From Thiofilum sp. (GTDB lineage Bacteria; Pseudomonadota; Gammaproteobacteria; Thiotrichales; Thiotrichaceae), in assembly GCF_016711335.1 (NCBI RefSeq), contig NZ_JADJTF010000001.1, forward strand, positions 2,356,001 through 2,420,000: a DNA stretch of 64,000 bases, given 5' to 3'. The notes beneath the pieces were generated by a model that did not search any database, was not told the DNA's origin, and worked only from the letters and a program-made list of their open reading frames with translations. Shown one piece after another: positions 17,850-27,283 of the stretch. How positions within the stretch are numbered: the stretch's first letter is position 1; every line of letters starts with the position of its first letter. The position numbers and the translations under genes are program-made.

Positions 17850-18968
17850 TTATTCTGCTAAGATAGATTGGTAAAATTTCAGTAGTTTATTGCTTTCTGA
17901 AGACCAATTGTATTTTTCAATAACAGCCTGTCGAGCATTTTTCCCCATTTCTAGCATAAGATTAGGATTAGATAGCAGTTGTTCGAGTGCTTGGCTAATA
18001 TCCTTAGCTGATTCAGGATTGACACAAATTCCACAATTGTTGTCTTCTATTATTTCCTTCCATAGTGGAAAGTTGGATGCAACAATTGGAAGACCAGCAC
18101 TCATGTATTCAAACATTTTATTGGGTTGCGATTCGATGTGATTTGGTGCAGGGAGAAAAGTAACAGCAGCTACTCTCGATTGAGACAGTAGTTTTGCTAT
18201 CGTTTCACGATTTACTTGACCAAAATAATCTACACAAGACCAACCCATACTTGTTTTTAGCTTTTCTTCGATAGCTTTATTTGCAAAAGTACCTGCTATA
18301 GCCATAGATTTTTGAGAGCCTAATGCACAAGCATCCACAAGAAAAGAAACCCCTCTTATTTCAGATATTGCTCCAATGTAAATAATATCGTATTGCTTGC
18401 TGTGCTGTTCTATTGAATTAAAGTTTAGTTCGTCCACAAAAGGATAGTTATTTATGTCGATAGACTTTGCACCTGCATTACAGAAATGATGATTAATAGA
18501 TGGTGTGGCAGCAATAATTCCATCAAGCTTTCGTATTGATTTTTTTTCATAATATTTGTATGCAGCAGCGATTAATGCTCTAAAATATTTTGGTATATAT
18601 GGCTTTTCACTAATATCGTCGGCATAGTTTTCATGTGAATCAAAAATAACTTTAGAGCCGGGAAATTTACTTTTTATTTTTAGACCAATGTGAATCAATT
18701 CTGGATCATGAAAATGATAAATATCAGCACGCAAATTTGATGCCATGCGATAGACTTTTTTTGTAGAAAAAAACATGCGAGCCAAGCGATTTCCTGCAGG
18801 TTTTCCAGCATCAATAATATTTACACCTTGCTTGACCTCGTTACCTAAACCATCTGCTACAACAAAAGTAACATCGTAGCCATGTTGAGCAAGTGTGACA
18901 CACTCTTTCAAAAATATTCTTATGTCATATCTTTGGTGAACGGATGAAAAGTGAACTATTTTTTTCAA
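17850..18968 (-). CDS. Family 4 glycosyltransferase
   Basis: This 372-residue GT-B retaining glycosyltransferase has an N-terminal domain with HFHDPELIHIG and FDSHENYAD, and a C-terminal GT4 nucleotide-sugar region with PNKMFEYMSAGLPIVASNFP (the E-x7-E type signature). It begins at a TTG overlapping the wbpI-like stop (TTGA), with an AAGGAT ribosome-binding site about 7 nt upstream. Its substrate is not predictable; the operon context implies repeat-unit assembly. Confidence 0.87.
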   Translation of the reverse strand: MKKIVHFSSVHQRYDIRIFLKECVTLAQHGYDVTFVVADGLGNEVKQGVNIIDAGKPAGNRLARMFFSTKKVYRMASNLRADIYHFHDPELIHIGLKIKSKFPGSKVIFDSHENYADDISEKPYIPKYFRALIAAAYKYYEKKSIRKLDGIIAATPSINHHFCNAGAKSIDINNYPFVDELNFNSIEQHSKQYDIIYIGAISEIRGVSFLVDACALGSQKSMAIAGTFANKAIEEKLKTSMGWSCVDYFGQVNRETIAKLLSQSRVAAVTFLPAPNHIESQPNKMFEYMSAGLPIVASNFPLWKEIIEDNNCGICVNPESAKDISQALEQLLSNPNLMLEMGKNARQAVIEKYNWSSESNKLLKFYQSILAE

Positions 18969-20038
18969 GACGAAATCCTTTCACGCAAATGTTGCACAAT
19001 TCTTAATGAAGCTTGACCTCCACCATATAATTGATGGGGATCCTGCACTTTTCTACCGATGTTACGTATCACTGCATCAGCGATTTTTAGGTTATCCGCG
19101 CCAACTAACTCGTTGACACCCATTTCAATGAGTTCTACCCATTCAGTTTGATCACGCATAGTGATGCAGGCTTTGCCAAAAAAGAATGCTTCCTTTTGTA
19201 CTCCACCACTATCAGTGAGTACTAATTGACACTTATCCAATAGCCAGACCATTTCAAAATATCCTACTGGATCGACCAAGCGAACATTCAGTTTTAGCCC
19301 TTGCTGTGTAATGAGTTTTCGTGTGCGGGGATGCAAGGGTAAGATAACGGGTACTTGTTCTCGATGAATCTGATTAAGAGCTAGTACAATATTAGCTAAA
19401 CGTTCTGGATTATCAGTATTTTCAGCTCGATGAAGAGTGGCTAGAACGAATTGTTCTGGTAGAGAAATATTAGGTGGCGCAATAGCATTCTTGGAGAATA
19501 GCAGAGCAGCATCTTGCATAACATCGCCAACTTTTAACACTTCCACATTTTTTGTAGCAAAGCCTTCATTATTCAAGTTTTTAACAGCAGTATCAGTGGG
19601 GCAAAACAGCAAATCACTAATTTGATCCGTCAATATTCTGTTGATCTCTTCAGGCATTTGCATATTGAAGCTCCGCAACCCTGCTTCTACATGAGCCACC
19701 GGAATATGCAGTTTGGCGGCAGCTAATGCACCTGCTAACGTGGAATTAGTGTCGCCATACACCAGTACGCGATCAGGTTTGTGGGATAATAATGCCTGTT
19801 CGATTTCGGCAAGCATACGACCAGTCATTTCCCCATGACTACTACTGTTGATATTTAGTTTAATGTCTGGTTTCGGAATGCCAAGCTGATTGAAGAAAAT
19901 ATCTGACATATTAGCATCGAAGTGTTGACCGGTATGTAGCATAATTTCTTTGATGCCACTGGTTTTTCGAATAGCATGAGAAATCACACTGGCTTTGATA
20001 AATTGAGGGCGTGCCCCAATAATGGTGATTATTTTCAT
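18965..20038 (-). CDS. wbpI: WbpI-like UDP-GlcNAc(3NAc)A 2-epimerase
   Basis: This non-hydrolysing UDP-sugar 2-epimerase is 357 residues long from ATG 20038. The N-terminus MKIITIIGARPQFIKASVIS and segments HTGQHFDANMSDIFF, YGDTNSTLAGALAAAKL and HVEAGLRSFNMQMPEEINR are closer to Pseudomonas WbpI than to E. coli WecB (GTRPEAIK). With wbpA, wbpB, wbpD and wbpE in the same operon it would give UDP-ManNAc(3NAc)A. An upstream TTG at 20059 is in frame but lacks a reason for use; AAGAGT precedes the ATG. Confidence 0.87.
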   Translation of the reverse strand: MKIITIIGARPQFIKASVISHAIRKTSGIKEIMLHTGQHFDANMSDIFFNQLGIPKPDIKLNINSSSHGEMTGRMLAEIEQALLSHKPDRVLVYGDTNSTLAGALAAAKLHIPVAHVEAGLRSFNMQMPEEINRILTDQISDLLFCPTDTAVKNLNNEGFATKNVEVLKVGDVMQDAALLFSKNAIAPPNISLPEQFVLATLHRAENTDNPERLANIVLALNQIHREQVPVILPLHPRTRKLITQQGLKLNVRLVDPVGYFEMVWLLDKCQLVLTDSGGVQKEAFFFGKACITMRDQTEWVELIEMGVNELVGADNLKIADAVIRNIGRKVQDPHQLYGGGQASLRIVQHLRERISS

Positions 20039-20093
20039 AAATAATACTCTTGAATTCAATTATCAATTTCATTCTATCGAAAAGTTGTATGCA

Positions 20094-21374
20094 TTAACGG
20101 AAAAATGAATGCAGATGAGAGGTAGATTTTTTGAGGTTAGTATATTTTATTAGCACATTTCGATTTTGTTTTTCATGTAATACACAAGTGATATTAAGTA
20201 GGACAATGATTGACATCAATTGATACCCTGAAAAAATATTATTTGTCGTCATGGTTACACAAGAAAAAATAATAAAAATGAACAGTGTTATGCCCCACTG
20301 GGATGAAATATTACGCATTGCAAGGCGTAAAAGATAAATTATATAAAATCCAAATAGAAAAATACCTAAAATTCCATACCTTTGAATTATCAAAGCGTAT
20401 TCAGAGTCTATAACAGTTGAAAATTCAGACTTGGCTGGTCCCATACCAAATAATGGTGATTCATAAAAACGTTCTATGGCTAAGGAGAAATTATCTAATC
20501 TAATGTTCAAACTTTCATTTTCCCCCTCAGATGTTAGTTGAGCACCCAAATAAATATACTGTAGCTCCAATGAAAATACTAAGAAAATGATTGAGGTAAT
20601 GAGTAATGTAAGTAAAATAATTTTAATTATGAAATTTAATTTATAGAAGAATAAAAAATAGAAACTGAATGTTGATAGAAATGCACCCAAAATGGTTCTA
20701 CTTTGAGTTGACAATATCAAAAAGGAAAATAGCAATGCAAAAATTAAGTATTTATATGTTTTTTCTTTTAAAAATAATGTGGTAAAGTAAATACTAAAAA
20801 AGCTAGCAATGACTGCGCCGATATTAGGATCAGAGCCAGTAATGGTTATTCGATATCCAGCAAGAGCAGATGCCAAATGTGAACTATCCGCACCTAAGTA
20901 TTTCTTCAGGAGCCATTCCGCAAGGAAAGGTATATTTAGAACTTGAATGTAGCCGATCAATAAAACAAGTATGGCAGACCAAAATAGTAATTTATGGAGA
21001 TGTGATAAGCTCGCTATTCCAATAAAAGTTATAGCCATCATGTAAGGTACAAACTGTAAGTATTTTATTGACTCAATAATATCCCCAGAAACAGGCGATG
21101 AATAACCAGCCGCCCAAGAAAATAAAGCAGAAATCATAACCATTAACCCTAATGCTAATGGCATAAGTGATGCAGTATTAAAAAAAGATTTCTTTGATAA
21201 ATGTAATAAAATTATTAAGAAAACTATGGGGCTTATGAGTGTGACGAGATAAATATGTATATCACCAAAGGCTATGGAGGGTAATGTAATTGAGGATAGT
21301 AGCCCTAAAAATAGTAAATTAACCATTAATTTATTTGGCCGAGTTGTTTTCTTGATATTTTTATCGTACTGCAT
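20094..21374 (-). CDS. O-antigen ligase / Wzy-like polymerase membrane protein
   Basis: This 426-residue protein has about ten to twelve hydrophobic segments and a periplasmic region (after ~260) containing ERFYESPLFGMGPAKSEF. The FGxG-type motif is characteristic of the Wzy_C/O-antigen-ligase family. Given adjacent wzx and the Wza/Wzc set, polymerase is the likelier function. Polymerases are poorly conserved, so the call rests on topology, the motif and context. The gene is strongly AT-rich. Confidence 0.8.
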   Translation of the reverse strand: MQYDKNIKKTTRPNKLMVNLLFLGLLSSITLPSIAFGDIHIYLVTLISPIVFLIILLHLSKKSFFNTASLMPLALGLMVMISALFSWAAGYSSPVSGDIIESIKYLQFVPYMMAITFIGIASLSHLHKLLFWSAILVLLIGYIQVLNIPFLAEWLLKKYLGADSSHLASALAGYRITITGSDPNIGAVIASFFSIYFTTLFLKEKTYKYLIFALLFSFLILSTQSRTILGAFLSTFSFYFLFFYKLNFIIKIILLTLLITSIIFLVFSLELQYIYLGAQLTSEGENESLNIRLDNFSLAIERFYESPLFGMGPAKSEFSTVIDSEYALIIQRYGILGIFLFGFYIIYLLRLAMRNISSQWGITLFIFIIFSCVTMTTNNIFSGYQLMSIIVLLNITCVLHEKQNRNVLIKYTNLKKSTSHLHSFFR

Positions 21375-21468
21375 TTTAATTTAAGTGGACTTTATGGGGA
21401 TTTAAATAAATTAACTTTTGATTTTTTAATTTTACAAAAAAGTGTTTCTGTATTACTTGAGTGTGATT

Positions 21469-22869
21469 TTACGTAAATGTAAAATTTATTGCTTGTCGTG
21501 CAATGTCACGAAAAATGAACAAAGCAAATACTAATAAAACACCCCATAACACCATAAGCATTACAACATGGCTTTCACCCAATAAGCTAGCAGCAATAGC
21601 TAACATCACGCACATAAGAGAGAAAAAATAGAGTGCTAATCTGGGTATTGGTTGCCACACCAATATGGCAAATTCAGTGCGGCATACAAAGAATATCCAG
21701 AAAGAAGCACAAGTACTCGCTGCTGCACCCGCTGCACCGTAATGGGGAATCAACAGGTAATTTCCTATAAGATTTGAAATTAAAGCGATTACTGAAGCAG
21801 CTAGCGCAAAAAGCGTTTTCTTAGTGATACCAATACCTACAACCGTAGTTTCAGACAGGGTATAAAGCAATGGAAATCCAAGACAAGCGGCAATAATGTA
21901 CTGTATGTTATGATAAGCATCTGGCAAGATAAGGTTTATCACCCATGAAAATAGCCCAACAAAGCAAAAGATCAATATTACAATAAATAACACATAATTC
22001 GTAACTTGCTGCACTTTATCCAAATTTTTTCCTGAACTTACCCACTTATAAACAGTGGGAGCCCATACTGTCGTGAAAATACTTTGAAAAATAGTCGCTA
22101 CTGCGGCAAAACTTACGGCGACTGAATAAATACCTAGTTCTTCATAGCTAGATAAAGCACGTAAGAAAACTTTATCTACTGAGATTAACCCCCAATAAGC
22201 TAATCCTCCAAAAATAAGTGGGATGGAATAGCGTAACATGCTAAGAATTTTTTCGTTATCAAATTTTTTCGGAATAGCTGCTAAAATTTCTTTGCGTGTA
22301 TTCCATCCATAAATTATGCAGACTAATAAAATAGATAGAGTGTGTGCTGCGATAATTTGCAGGGTTGTGAAGTTAGAGTCTAGTAATACATATGAACTAA
22401 TTAGGAAAAGAAAAAACACTTTTGGTAGAACTTGGCTCATTGAAAAAGCCAGCCCTCTTTCTTGCATTCGTAATATCAGGGATAAAAAGCGAGAAATAAA
22501 TGAGGCTAGCAGGCAGAGCAAGATTAAGATGCCTAAATGCTTATCATCCAAATTAAATAGCCATATCGATATTTTTTCTGGTTGAAATGAAAAGATCACA
22601 AGTGTAAATGAAAGTAGTAAAAAGCCAACTCCTATAGTGTTTTTTAGTAGCAAGGGTGTATTGTTGGATTCATGAAACTCGCGAACGTAGGCTTGATCTA
22701 GTCCTAAGCTGAAAATTAATAGTACAAAACTAATGGTTACTTGCAGCATAGACAAGCGACCAATGTCATCTGGCGAAAAAAACCATGTAATAACAGGTAA
22801 GGTAATTAGACCTATTGCTGCTGAACCAATAGGTCCAATAGAAAAATGTAAAATCTTTTTAGTGTTCAA
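21469..22869 (-). CDS. Wzx-like oligosaccharide flippase
   Basis: This 466-residue polytopic membrane protein has about twelve to fourteen helices and the polysaccharide-biosynthesis (MATE/MOP) profile: GPIGSAAIGLITLPVITW near the start and GLAYWGLISVDKVFLRAL mid-protein. It would flip lipid-linked repeat units to the periplasm for the adjacent polymerase. The only plausible start is a TTG at 22869, preceded by AAGG 7 nt upstream; the next Met is residue 41, inside the fold. Confidence 0.87.
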   Translation of the reverse strand: MNTKKILHFSIGPIGSAAIGLITLPVITWFFSPDDIGRLSMLQVTISFVLLIFSLGLDQAYVREFHESNNTPLLLKNTIGVGFLLLSFTLVIFSFQPEKISIWLFNLDDKHLGILILLCLLASFISRFLSLILRMQERGLAFSMSQVLPKVFFLFLISSYVLLDSNFTTLQIIAAHTLSILLVCIIYGWNTRKEILAAIPKKFDNEKILSMLRYSIPLIFGGLAYWGLISVDKVFLRALSSYEELGIYSVAVSFAAVATIFQSIFTTVWAPTVYKWVSSGKNLDKVQQVTNYVLFIVILIFCFVGLFSWVINLILPDAYHNIQYIIAACLGFPLLYTLSETTVVGIGITKKTLFALAASVIALISNLIGNYLLIPHYGAAGAAASTCASFWIFFVCRTEFAILVWQPIPRLALYFFSLMCVMLAIAASLLGESHVVMLMVLWGVLLVFALFIFRDIARQAINFTFT

Positions 22870-22912
22870 CTAAAGACCTTGAGTAAGTATTTTTTACGCT
22901 TTTGATTGGGCT

Positions 22913-24043
22913 TCATGCGAAAAACTCGCTAACCGCTTGAGTAACAGCTTGTTGAGTTTTACGTTCCATTCCAAACCAAATAGGTAGTCTGACTAAGCGT
23001 TCGCTGTCTTGCGTTGTATAGCGGTCAGTACCATGAAACCGCCCAAACTGCTTACCCGCTGGTGCACTGTGCAATGGAATATAATGGAATACAGAAAGAA
23101 TATTGTTTTTACTCATATGTGCTAAGAATGCTGAGCGTTGCTCTATATCTCTGCATTTGAGGTAAAACATATGCCCGTTTTGCTGGCATTCGGCTGGAGT
23201 AATGGGGAGTGAAAGTATCCCGTGCTGTTGCAAATCATTGAAAGCAGTATAGTAGTGATCCCACGTAGTTAAGCGATTGTTATTGATAACTTCTGCACGT
23301 TCAAGTTGTCCCCAAAGGTAAGCTGCTTGGATTTCTGAGGGTAGGTAACTACTGCCAATATCAACCCAAGTATACTTATCTACCATGCCACGAAAGAAGA
23401 GACTACGGTTTGTGCCTTTTTCGCGTATGATTTCAGCACGCTCTATAAACCGCTCATCATTGATTAATAGTAAGCCACCTTCACCGCCGCTGGTATAGTT
23501 CTTGGTTTCATGGAAACTGTATGTGCCGATATGTCCAATTGTGCCTAAAGGTTTGCCTTTATAGGTTGCCATCATGCCTTGAGCAGCATCTTCAACAACA
23601 AACAAATTATGACGCTGGGCAATGTCCATGATGGTGTCCATTTCACACCCAACGCCTGCATAGTGTACGGGGACAATGGCTTTTGTTTTGGGAGTAATTG
23701 CCGTTTCAATAAGGGTCTCGTCAATATTCATGGTATCAGGGCGAATATCCACGAAAACGATCTTCGCCCCTCTTAGCACAAAAGCATTGGCAGTACTTAC
23801 AAAAGTATAGCTAGGCATGATGACTTCATCGCCGGGTTCAATACCGATGAGGATAGCCGCCATTTCCAGCGCATGTGTGCAGGAGGTCGTAAGCAAAGCT
23901 TTTTTGCAGCCCGTTGTCTCCTCAAACCAGCGATGGCAACGTTTGGTGAATTCGCCGTCACCTGAGATTTTCGAGCTTTTCATTGCTTCCAGAACATATT
24001 GCTCTTCATTTCCTGTCAGAGGTGGTTTGTTAAATGGAATCAT
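22913..24043 (-). CDS. wecE: dTDP-4-amino-4,6-dideoxygalactose transaminase
   Basis: This 376-residue PLP enzyme begins MIPFNKPPLTGNEEQYVLEA and contains SSKISGDGEFTKRCH, TTSCTHALEMAAILI, MPSYTFVSTANAFVLRGA, VVEDAAQGMMA and FHETKNYTSGGEGG with the PLP Lys. These are hallmark WecE/RffA stretches. It aminates dTDP-4-keto-6-deoxyglucose at C4. Neighbours are an acyltransferase and wecF, so the product is probably dTDP-Fuc4NAc. Confidence 0.93.
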   Translation of the reverse strand: MIPFNKPPLTGNEEQYVLEAMKSSKISGDGEFTKRCHRWFEETTGCKKALLTTSCTHALEMAAILIGIEPGDEVIMPSYTFVSTANAFVLRGAKIVFVDIRPDTMNIDETLIETAITPKTKAIVPVHYAGVGCEMDTIMDIAQRHNLFVVEDAAQGMMATYKGKPLGTIGHIGTYSFHETKNYTSGGEGGLLLINDERFIERAEIIREKGTNRSLFFRGMVDKYTWVDIGSSYLPSEIQAAYLWGQLERAEVINNNRLTTWDHYYTAFNDLQQHGILSLPITPAECQQNGHMFYLKCRDIEQRSAFLAHMSKNNILSVFHYIPLHSAPAGKQFGRFHGTDRYTTQDSERLVRLPIWFGMERKTQQAVTQAVSEFFA

Positions 24044-24603
24044 TTTTGATACTCCTCAAGAAATTGTTTTTCCAGAACTAATAGTTCTTTACTGCGATCT
24101 TTAATTTTTTTAGCGGGATTGCCAACATAGATGCTCCATGCTTCAGTTGACTGACGCACTAACGACATTGCGCCCACTGATGTTCCTTCGGCTAAGGTAA
24201 CGCCGGGCATTATCATTGAGCCAGCTCCAACAATAGAGTGTTCGGCAATGTTAACTGTTGATATAAACTCATTTTTATATTTTTTAGATATATTAGAGTT
24301 TGTCATGGTCATTCCACTGTAATCGTCCGACTGTGTGAATATTTTTACGCCGTATGCAAAAGTACAAAAATCACCCACTTTCATGCCTAGTTGACCGCCT
24401 GCAAATAAACACATTGGTGTTATGTGTACAAATCTTCCGATTTTGATTTTTCCAGAAATTACACAAAAATCATCTATTCTTGAGTTGTCACCAATTTCTA
24501 TTTGATTATGATTATAGATGCTGGCTTTTTTGCTGATTTTTACGTTTTTACCGATTTTCTTAAAGCCAAGTTCTAATAGTTCTTGTTCAGTGTAATAAGC
24601 CAT
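24040..24603 (-). CDS. Left-handed beta-helix acyltransferase, probable dTDP-Fuc4N N-acetyltransferase
   Basis: This 187-residue hexapeptide-repeat acyltransferase has IGDNSRIDDFCVISGKIKIG, the catalytic-loop-like segment GVKIFTQSDDYSG and IVGAGSMIMPGVTLAEGTSVGAMS, then VGNPAKKIKDR. It overlaps wecE (ATGA) and lies 4 nt after wecF, so it probably supplies the acetylation step that the GNAT WecD performs in enterobacteria. The role is inferred from context; the fold is clear. Confidence 0.83.
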   Translation of the reverse strand: MAYYTEQELLELGFKKIGKNVKISKKASIYNHNQIEIGDNSRIDDFCVISGKIKIGRFVHITPMCLFAGGQLGMKVGDFCTFAYGVKIFTQSDDYSGMTMTNSNISKKYKNEFISTVNIAEHSIVGAGSMIMPGVTLAEGTSVGAMSLVRQSTEAWSIYVGNPAKKIKDRSKELLVLEKQFLEEYQK

Positions 24604-24607
24604 GGCT

Positions 24608-25666
24608 TTAATCCTCGAAAATTTTTTGTAACTGTGATTTGAGCGTTTCTTTGTTAAAATAATTTTTTATAATTTCAGAGTTCTTCAGAGATTGCTCTGA
24701 ACTCAGGCTAGTCAGATTTTCTTCTGAACCAATGTTGTCAAAATTAAAAATTTTAAGGTTCATTTCTGAAAGGGTTTGCCAAGGTGTTATATCATTGCGC
24801 ATATAGACCTTCTTACCTAAGCCCAACAGCGAGATGGTGTTACCCATTGCTTGCTGGCGTTTGTGTGCGAAAATCGCGATGTCTATATTGGCAAGAAGCT
24901 CTAAATATTTATCGAATGGCATAAATTCTGTGAGGGGAATGAATTTTTCACCAAAAATTGCTTTACCTTTTTCGATAATCTGTTTGGCATGGTTTTGATC
25001 ACCGTAAGAGAGTGGGCAGTATATTTTTATATCTTCGTTCTTGTAAGGAACTAACTTTTCAAGAATTTCTTCATGGTTGTTGCTGGGATCGGCGGAGTTT
25101 CCTATCAATATATTGGTACTTTGATCATGTCTTGGGGGCAGATCGTAATCAGTAAAAGTATTGCTAAGATACATGATGCACTCATGATATTTACCTTTTG
25201 TACCGTACCATTGTTGTGCTAGGTGATAATCGCCTTCAATGTAAGTTACAAAATTACCTATACGTTTTATGATAAAACTGCGAAGTAGCTCTTTTAGTTT
25301 ATAGTTTCTGTCATTATTGCCTAATTGATGGTAGTAAAGATCACCACCCCACATAACCCAGTAGCATTTTTTTAGAATCCAAGGTGTAAAAAACAATAAG
25401 ATAACTAACTTTATATCAAATAAACCATGCAGAATAACTTTATCAGCTTGATGTATTTTCAGTAGAGCTTGGAGATAATATGAAAGCCCATGTCTAACTG
25501 TTTTCTTCGCAATATATATATTTTTATCTTTTTTTATAAGCTCTTCTTCCATGCCGCTAGTGAGTAGAAAGAAATGCTTATAATAATCAAAATTTTCTTT
25601 GATTAGATTAATGAATTTCGGAGAAAAAGTGTTGCAAGGTAGAATGTGAAGGATTTTTTTTGGCAT
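24608..25666 (-). CDS. wecF: TDP-Fuc4NAc:lipid-linked glycan Fuc4NAc transferase
   Basis: This 352-residue protein matches the WecF/RffT family (GT56): MPKKILHILPCNTFSPKFIN, VMWGGDLYYHQLG, IYCPLSYGDQNHA, EKFIPLTEFMPFDKYLELL and IAIFAHKRQQAMGNTISLLG are all typical. It transfers Fuc4NAc from dTDP-Fuc4NAc to a lipid-linked acceptor. In enterobacteria this acceptor is ECA lipid II; here the gene sits in an exopolysaccharide locus with wecE, so the acceptor is probably different. Confidence 0.92.
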   Translation of the reverse strand: MPKKILHILPCNTFSPKFINLIKENFDYYKHFFLLTSGMEEELIKKDKNIYIAKKTVRHGLSYYLQALLKIHQADKVILHGLFDIKLVILLFFTPWILKKCYWVMWGGDLYYHQLGNNDRNYKLKELLRSFIIKRIGNFVTYIEGDYHLAQQWYGTKGKYHECIMYLSNTFTDYDLPPRHDQSTNILIGNSADPSNNHEEILEKLVPYKNEDIKIYCPLSYGDQNHAKQIIEKGKAIFGEKFIPLTEFMPFDKYLELLANIDIAIFAHKRQQAMGNTISLLGLGKKVYMRNDITPWQTLSEMNLKIFNFDNIGSEENLTSLSSEQSLKNSEIIKNYFNKETLKSQLQKIFED

Positions 25667-25705
25667 TTGGCGACTAGTTAATTTTAGGTTTGAGGTTGGC
25701 TTTAT

Positions 25706-27283
25706 TTATTTGCTCAAGATTATCTGTACATAATCCTGTTGAATGGCTGTCAAATCCGCCCCCATCGGCAAACTCATCACACGCTGCGCTCTATCCTTCG
25801 CAATCGGCGTACAATCCCCACAACACAAATCCCGATAAGCAGGCTGTTCATTCAAAGGCACAGGATAATGCACCGCTGTTGGAATCCCAGCTTCCCTAAA
25901 CCGCGCTTCCACCTCACTGCGGTTTTCCACCAACACCGTATACTGCGCAAACACACTCGTCCGATCATCCCGCTGCTGTATTCGCTGCACCCCAGCCTCA
26001 TCCATTAAGGCATTATACCGCTGCCCAATGACAACCCGCTGCTCCACTTCCCAATCAAACCGTTCCAGCTTCGCCAGCACCACCGCACATTGCAGCGTAT
26101 CCATCCGCCCACCCACACCCACACGGGTATGGTAATAACGCCGACTCTGCCCATGAATCCGAATCTCCCGACAAGCCTGATAAATGGCATCATCATCGGT
26201 AAAAATCGCCCCACCATCCCCATAACAACCCAAGGGCTTACTCGGAAAAAAACTAGTACAACCAATCGTAGAAAGATGACAACTCTTCCTACCCTTATAC
26301 GTCGCCCCGAAACTCTGCGCTGCATCCTCAATCACTGGCAAATTATACTTCGCCGCAATCGCATTAATCTCATCCATATCCGCAGGTTGACCATACAAAC
26401 TCACTGGCATAATCGCCTTAGTCCGTTCAGTAATTTTAGCCTCAATCAAACCCGCATCCATATTACAAGTATCTGGCTCAATATCCACAAACACCGGCTT
26501 TGCACCCAACAACACAATCACCTCAGCCGTCGCCACAAAGGTAAACGGCGTGGTAATCACCTCATCCCCCGCACCAATCCCCAATGCCATCAAGCTGATC
26601 AACAAGGCTTCCGTGCCACTGGCCACCGTAATGCAATGCTTCGCACCCGTATAAGCGGCGAGCTTCTTTTCCAGTAGTTCCACTTCTGGCCCCATGATAT
26701 ACGTGCCATGTTGCAAAACCGCATGAATATTACGCTGTAATTGCGGACGGATGGCACGTTGCTGGACAGCCAAATCAATAAACGGCATCTTTTCTGGCTT
26801 TTTTGACCATGCTGCCAAACCTTGCTCCAGTAACTCTTTCGGATGCAAGGCAAGTATCTTTGAGGATTTCAAAAACCACTTATCACGGGTGATAATGACC
26901 GGGTTAGGCAAATACTGCTCTGCCAGAAAACCAATTAACTGATCTTCCAGATCATCCCCGACCTCAGCATCCAGCGTAGCCAACTCATCCCCCACTTGTG
27001 GCAGTGGCTTGAGCAAGCTACTCAATTCTTGTAACAAGACACGAGCCGCCTGAATCGATTCACGCCGATTCTGAGCATCTTTTGCCAAGGCACGCTCAAG
27101 CAAGTAATACACCGTACTCAAGGTATGGGGTGCATACCAAGCCTCTACTTCACCATTACGTACCAACTCCAGCACGCTCACCGCATCTGCGTAATAAGCC
27201 CCGCGTGCAGCCAAAGCATCAACCAAGACATTGGTATCAAAAACGAGCTGTATTTGAGTGTGTTTATAGCTATTAACGACCAA
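25706..27283 (-). CDS. wbpE: PIN-domain (VapC-like) fused to WbpE-type sugar aminotransferase
   Basis: This is one continuous 525-codon frame. Residues ~1-155 are a PIN domain: VFDTNVLVDAL (Asp16), EVEAWYAPHTLSTVYYLLE, acidic GDDLED (~109-114), VIITRDKWFLKSSKIL (Asp134), HPKELLE. From Met166 a full WbpE-like PLP aminotransferase follows (MPFIDLAVQQRAIRP, YIMGPEVELLEKKLA, VIEDAAQSFGATYKG, FFPSKPLGCYGDGGA with Lys ~348). The start is TTG 27283, 9 nt after AGAGGA, overlapping the antitoxin-like gene by 11 nt. An internal ATG at 26788 could give WbpE alone, but its upstream site is weak. Codon usage is GC-richer than wecF next door. Confidence 0.9.
   Translation of the reverse strand: MVVNSYKHTQIQLVFDTNVLVDALAARGAYYADAVSVLELVRNGEVEAWYAPHTLSTVYYLLERALAKDAQNRRESIQAARVLLQELSSLLKPLPQVGDELATLDAEVGDDLEDQLIGFLAEQYLPNPVIITRDKWFLKSSKILALHPKELLEQGLAAWSKKPEKMPFIDLAVQQRAIRPQLQRNIHAVLQHGTYIMGPEVELLEKKLAAYTGAKHCITVASGTEALLISLMALGIGAGDEVITTPFTFVATAEVIVLLGAKPVFVDIEPDTCNMDAGLIEAKITERTKAIMPVSLYGQPADMDEINAIAAKYNLPVIEDAAQSFGATYKGRKSCHLSTIGCTSFFPSKPLGCYGDGGAIFTDDDAIYQACREIRIHGQSRRYYHTRVGVGGRMDTLQCAVVLAKLERFDWEVEQRVVIGQRYNALMDEAGVQRIQQRDDRTSVFAQYTVLVENRSEVEARFREAGIPTAVHYPVPLNEQPAYRDLCCGDCTPIAKDRAQRVMSLPMGADLTAIQQDYVQIILSK

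Noticed and set aside
18965..20038. Assignment as WecB (UDP-GlcNAc 2-epimerase making ManNAc)
   Set aside because: The N-terminus IGARPQFIKAS and several internal stretches fit WbpI better, and wbpA, D and E are in the same operon; WecB remains a fallback.
26090..26677. 195-codon plus-strand open frame, Thr/Asn/His-rich
   Set aside because: It is antisense to the intact WbpE domain; its composition is what the GC-rich codons of wbpE give in the reverse frame, and it has no family resemblance.
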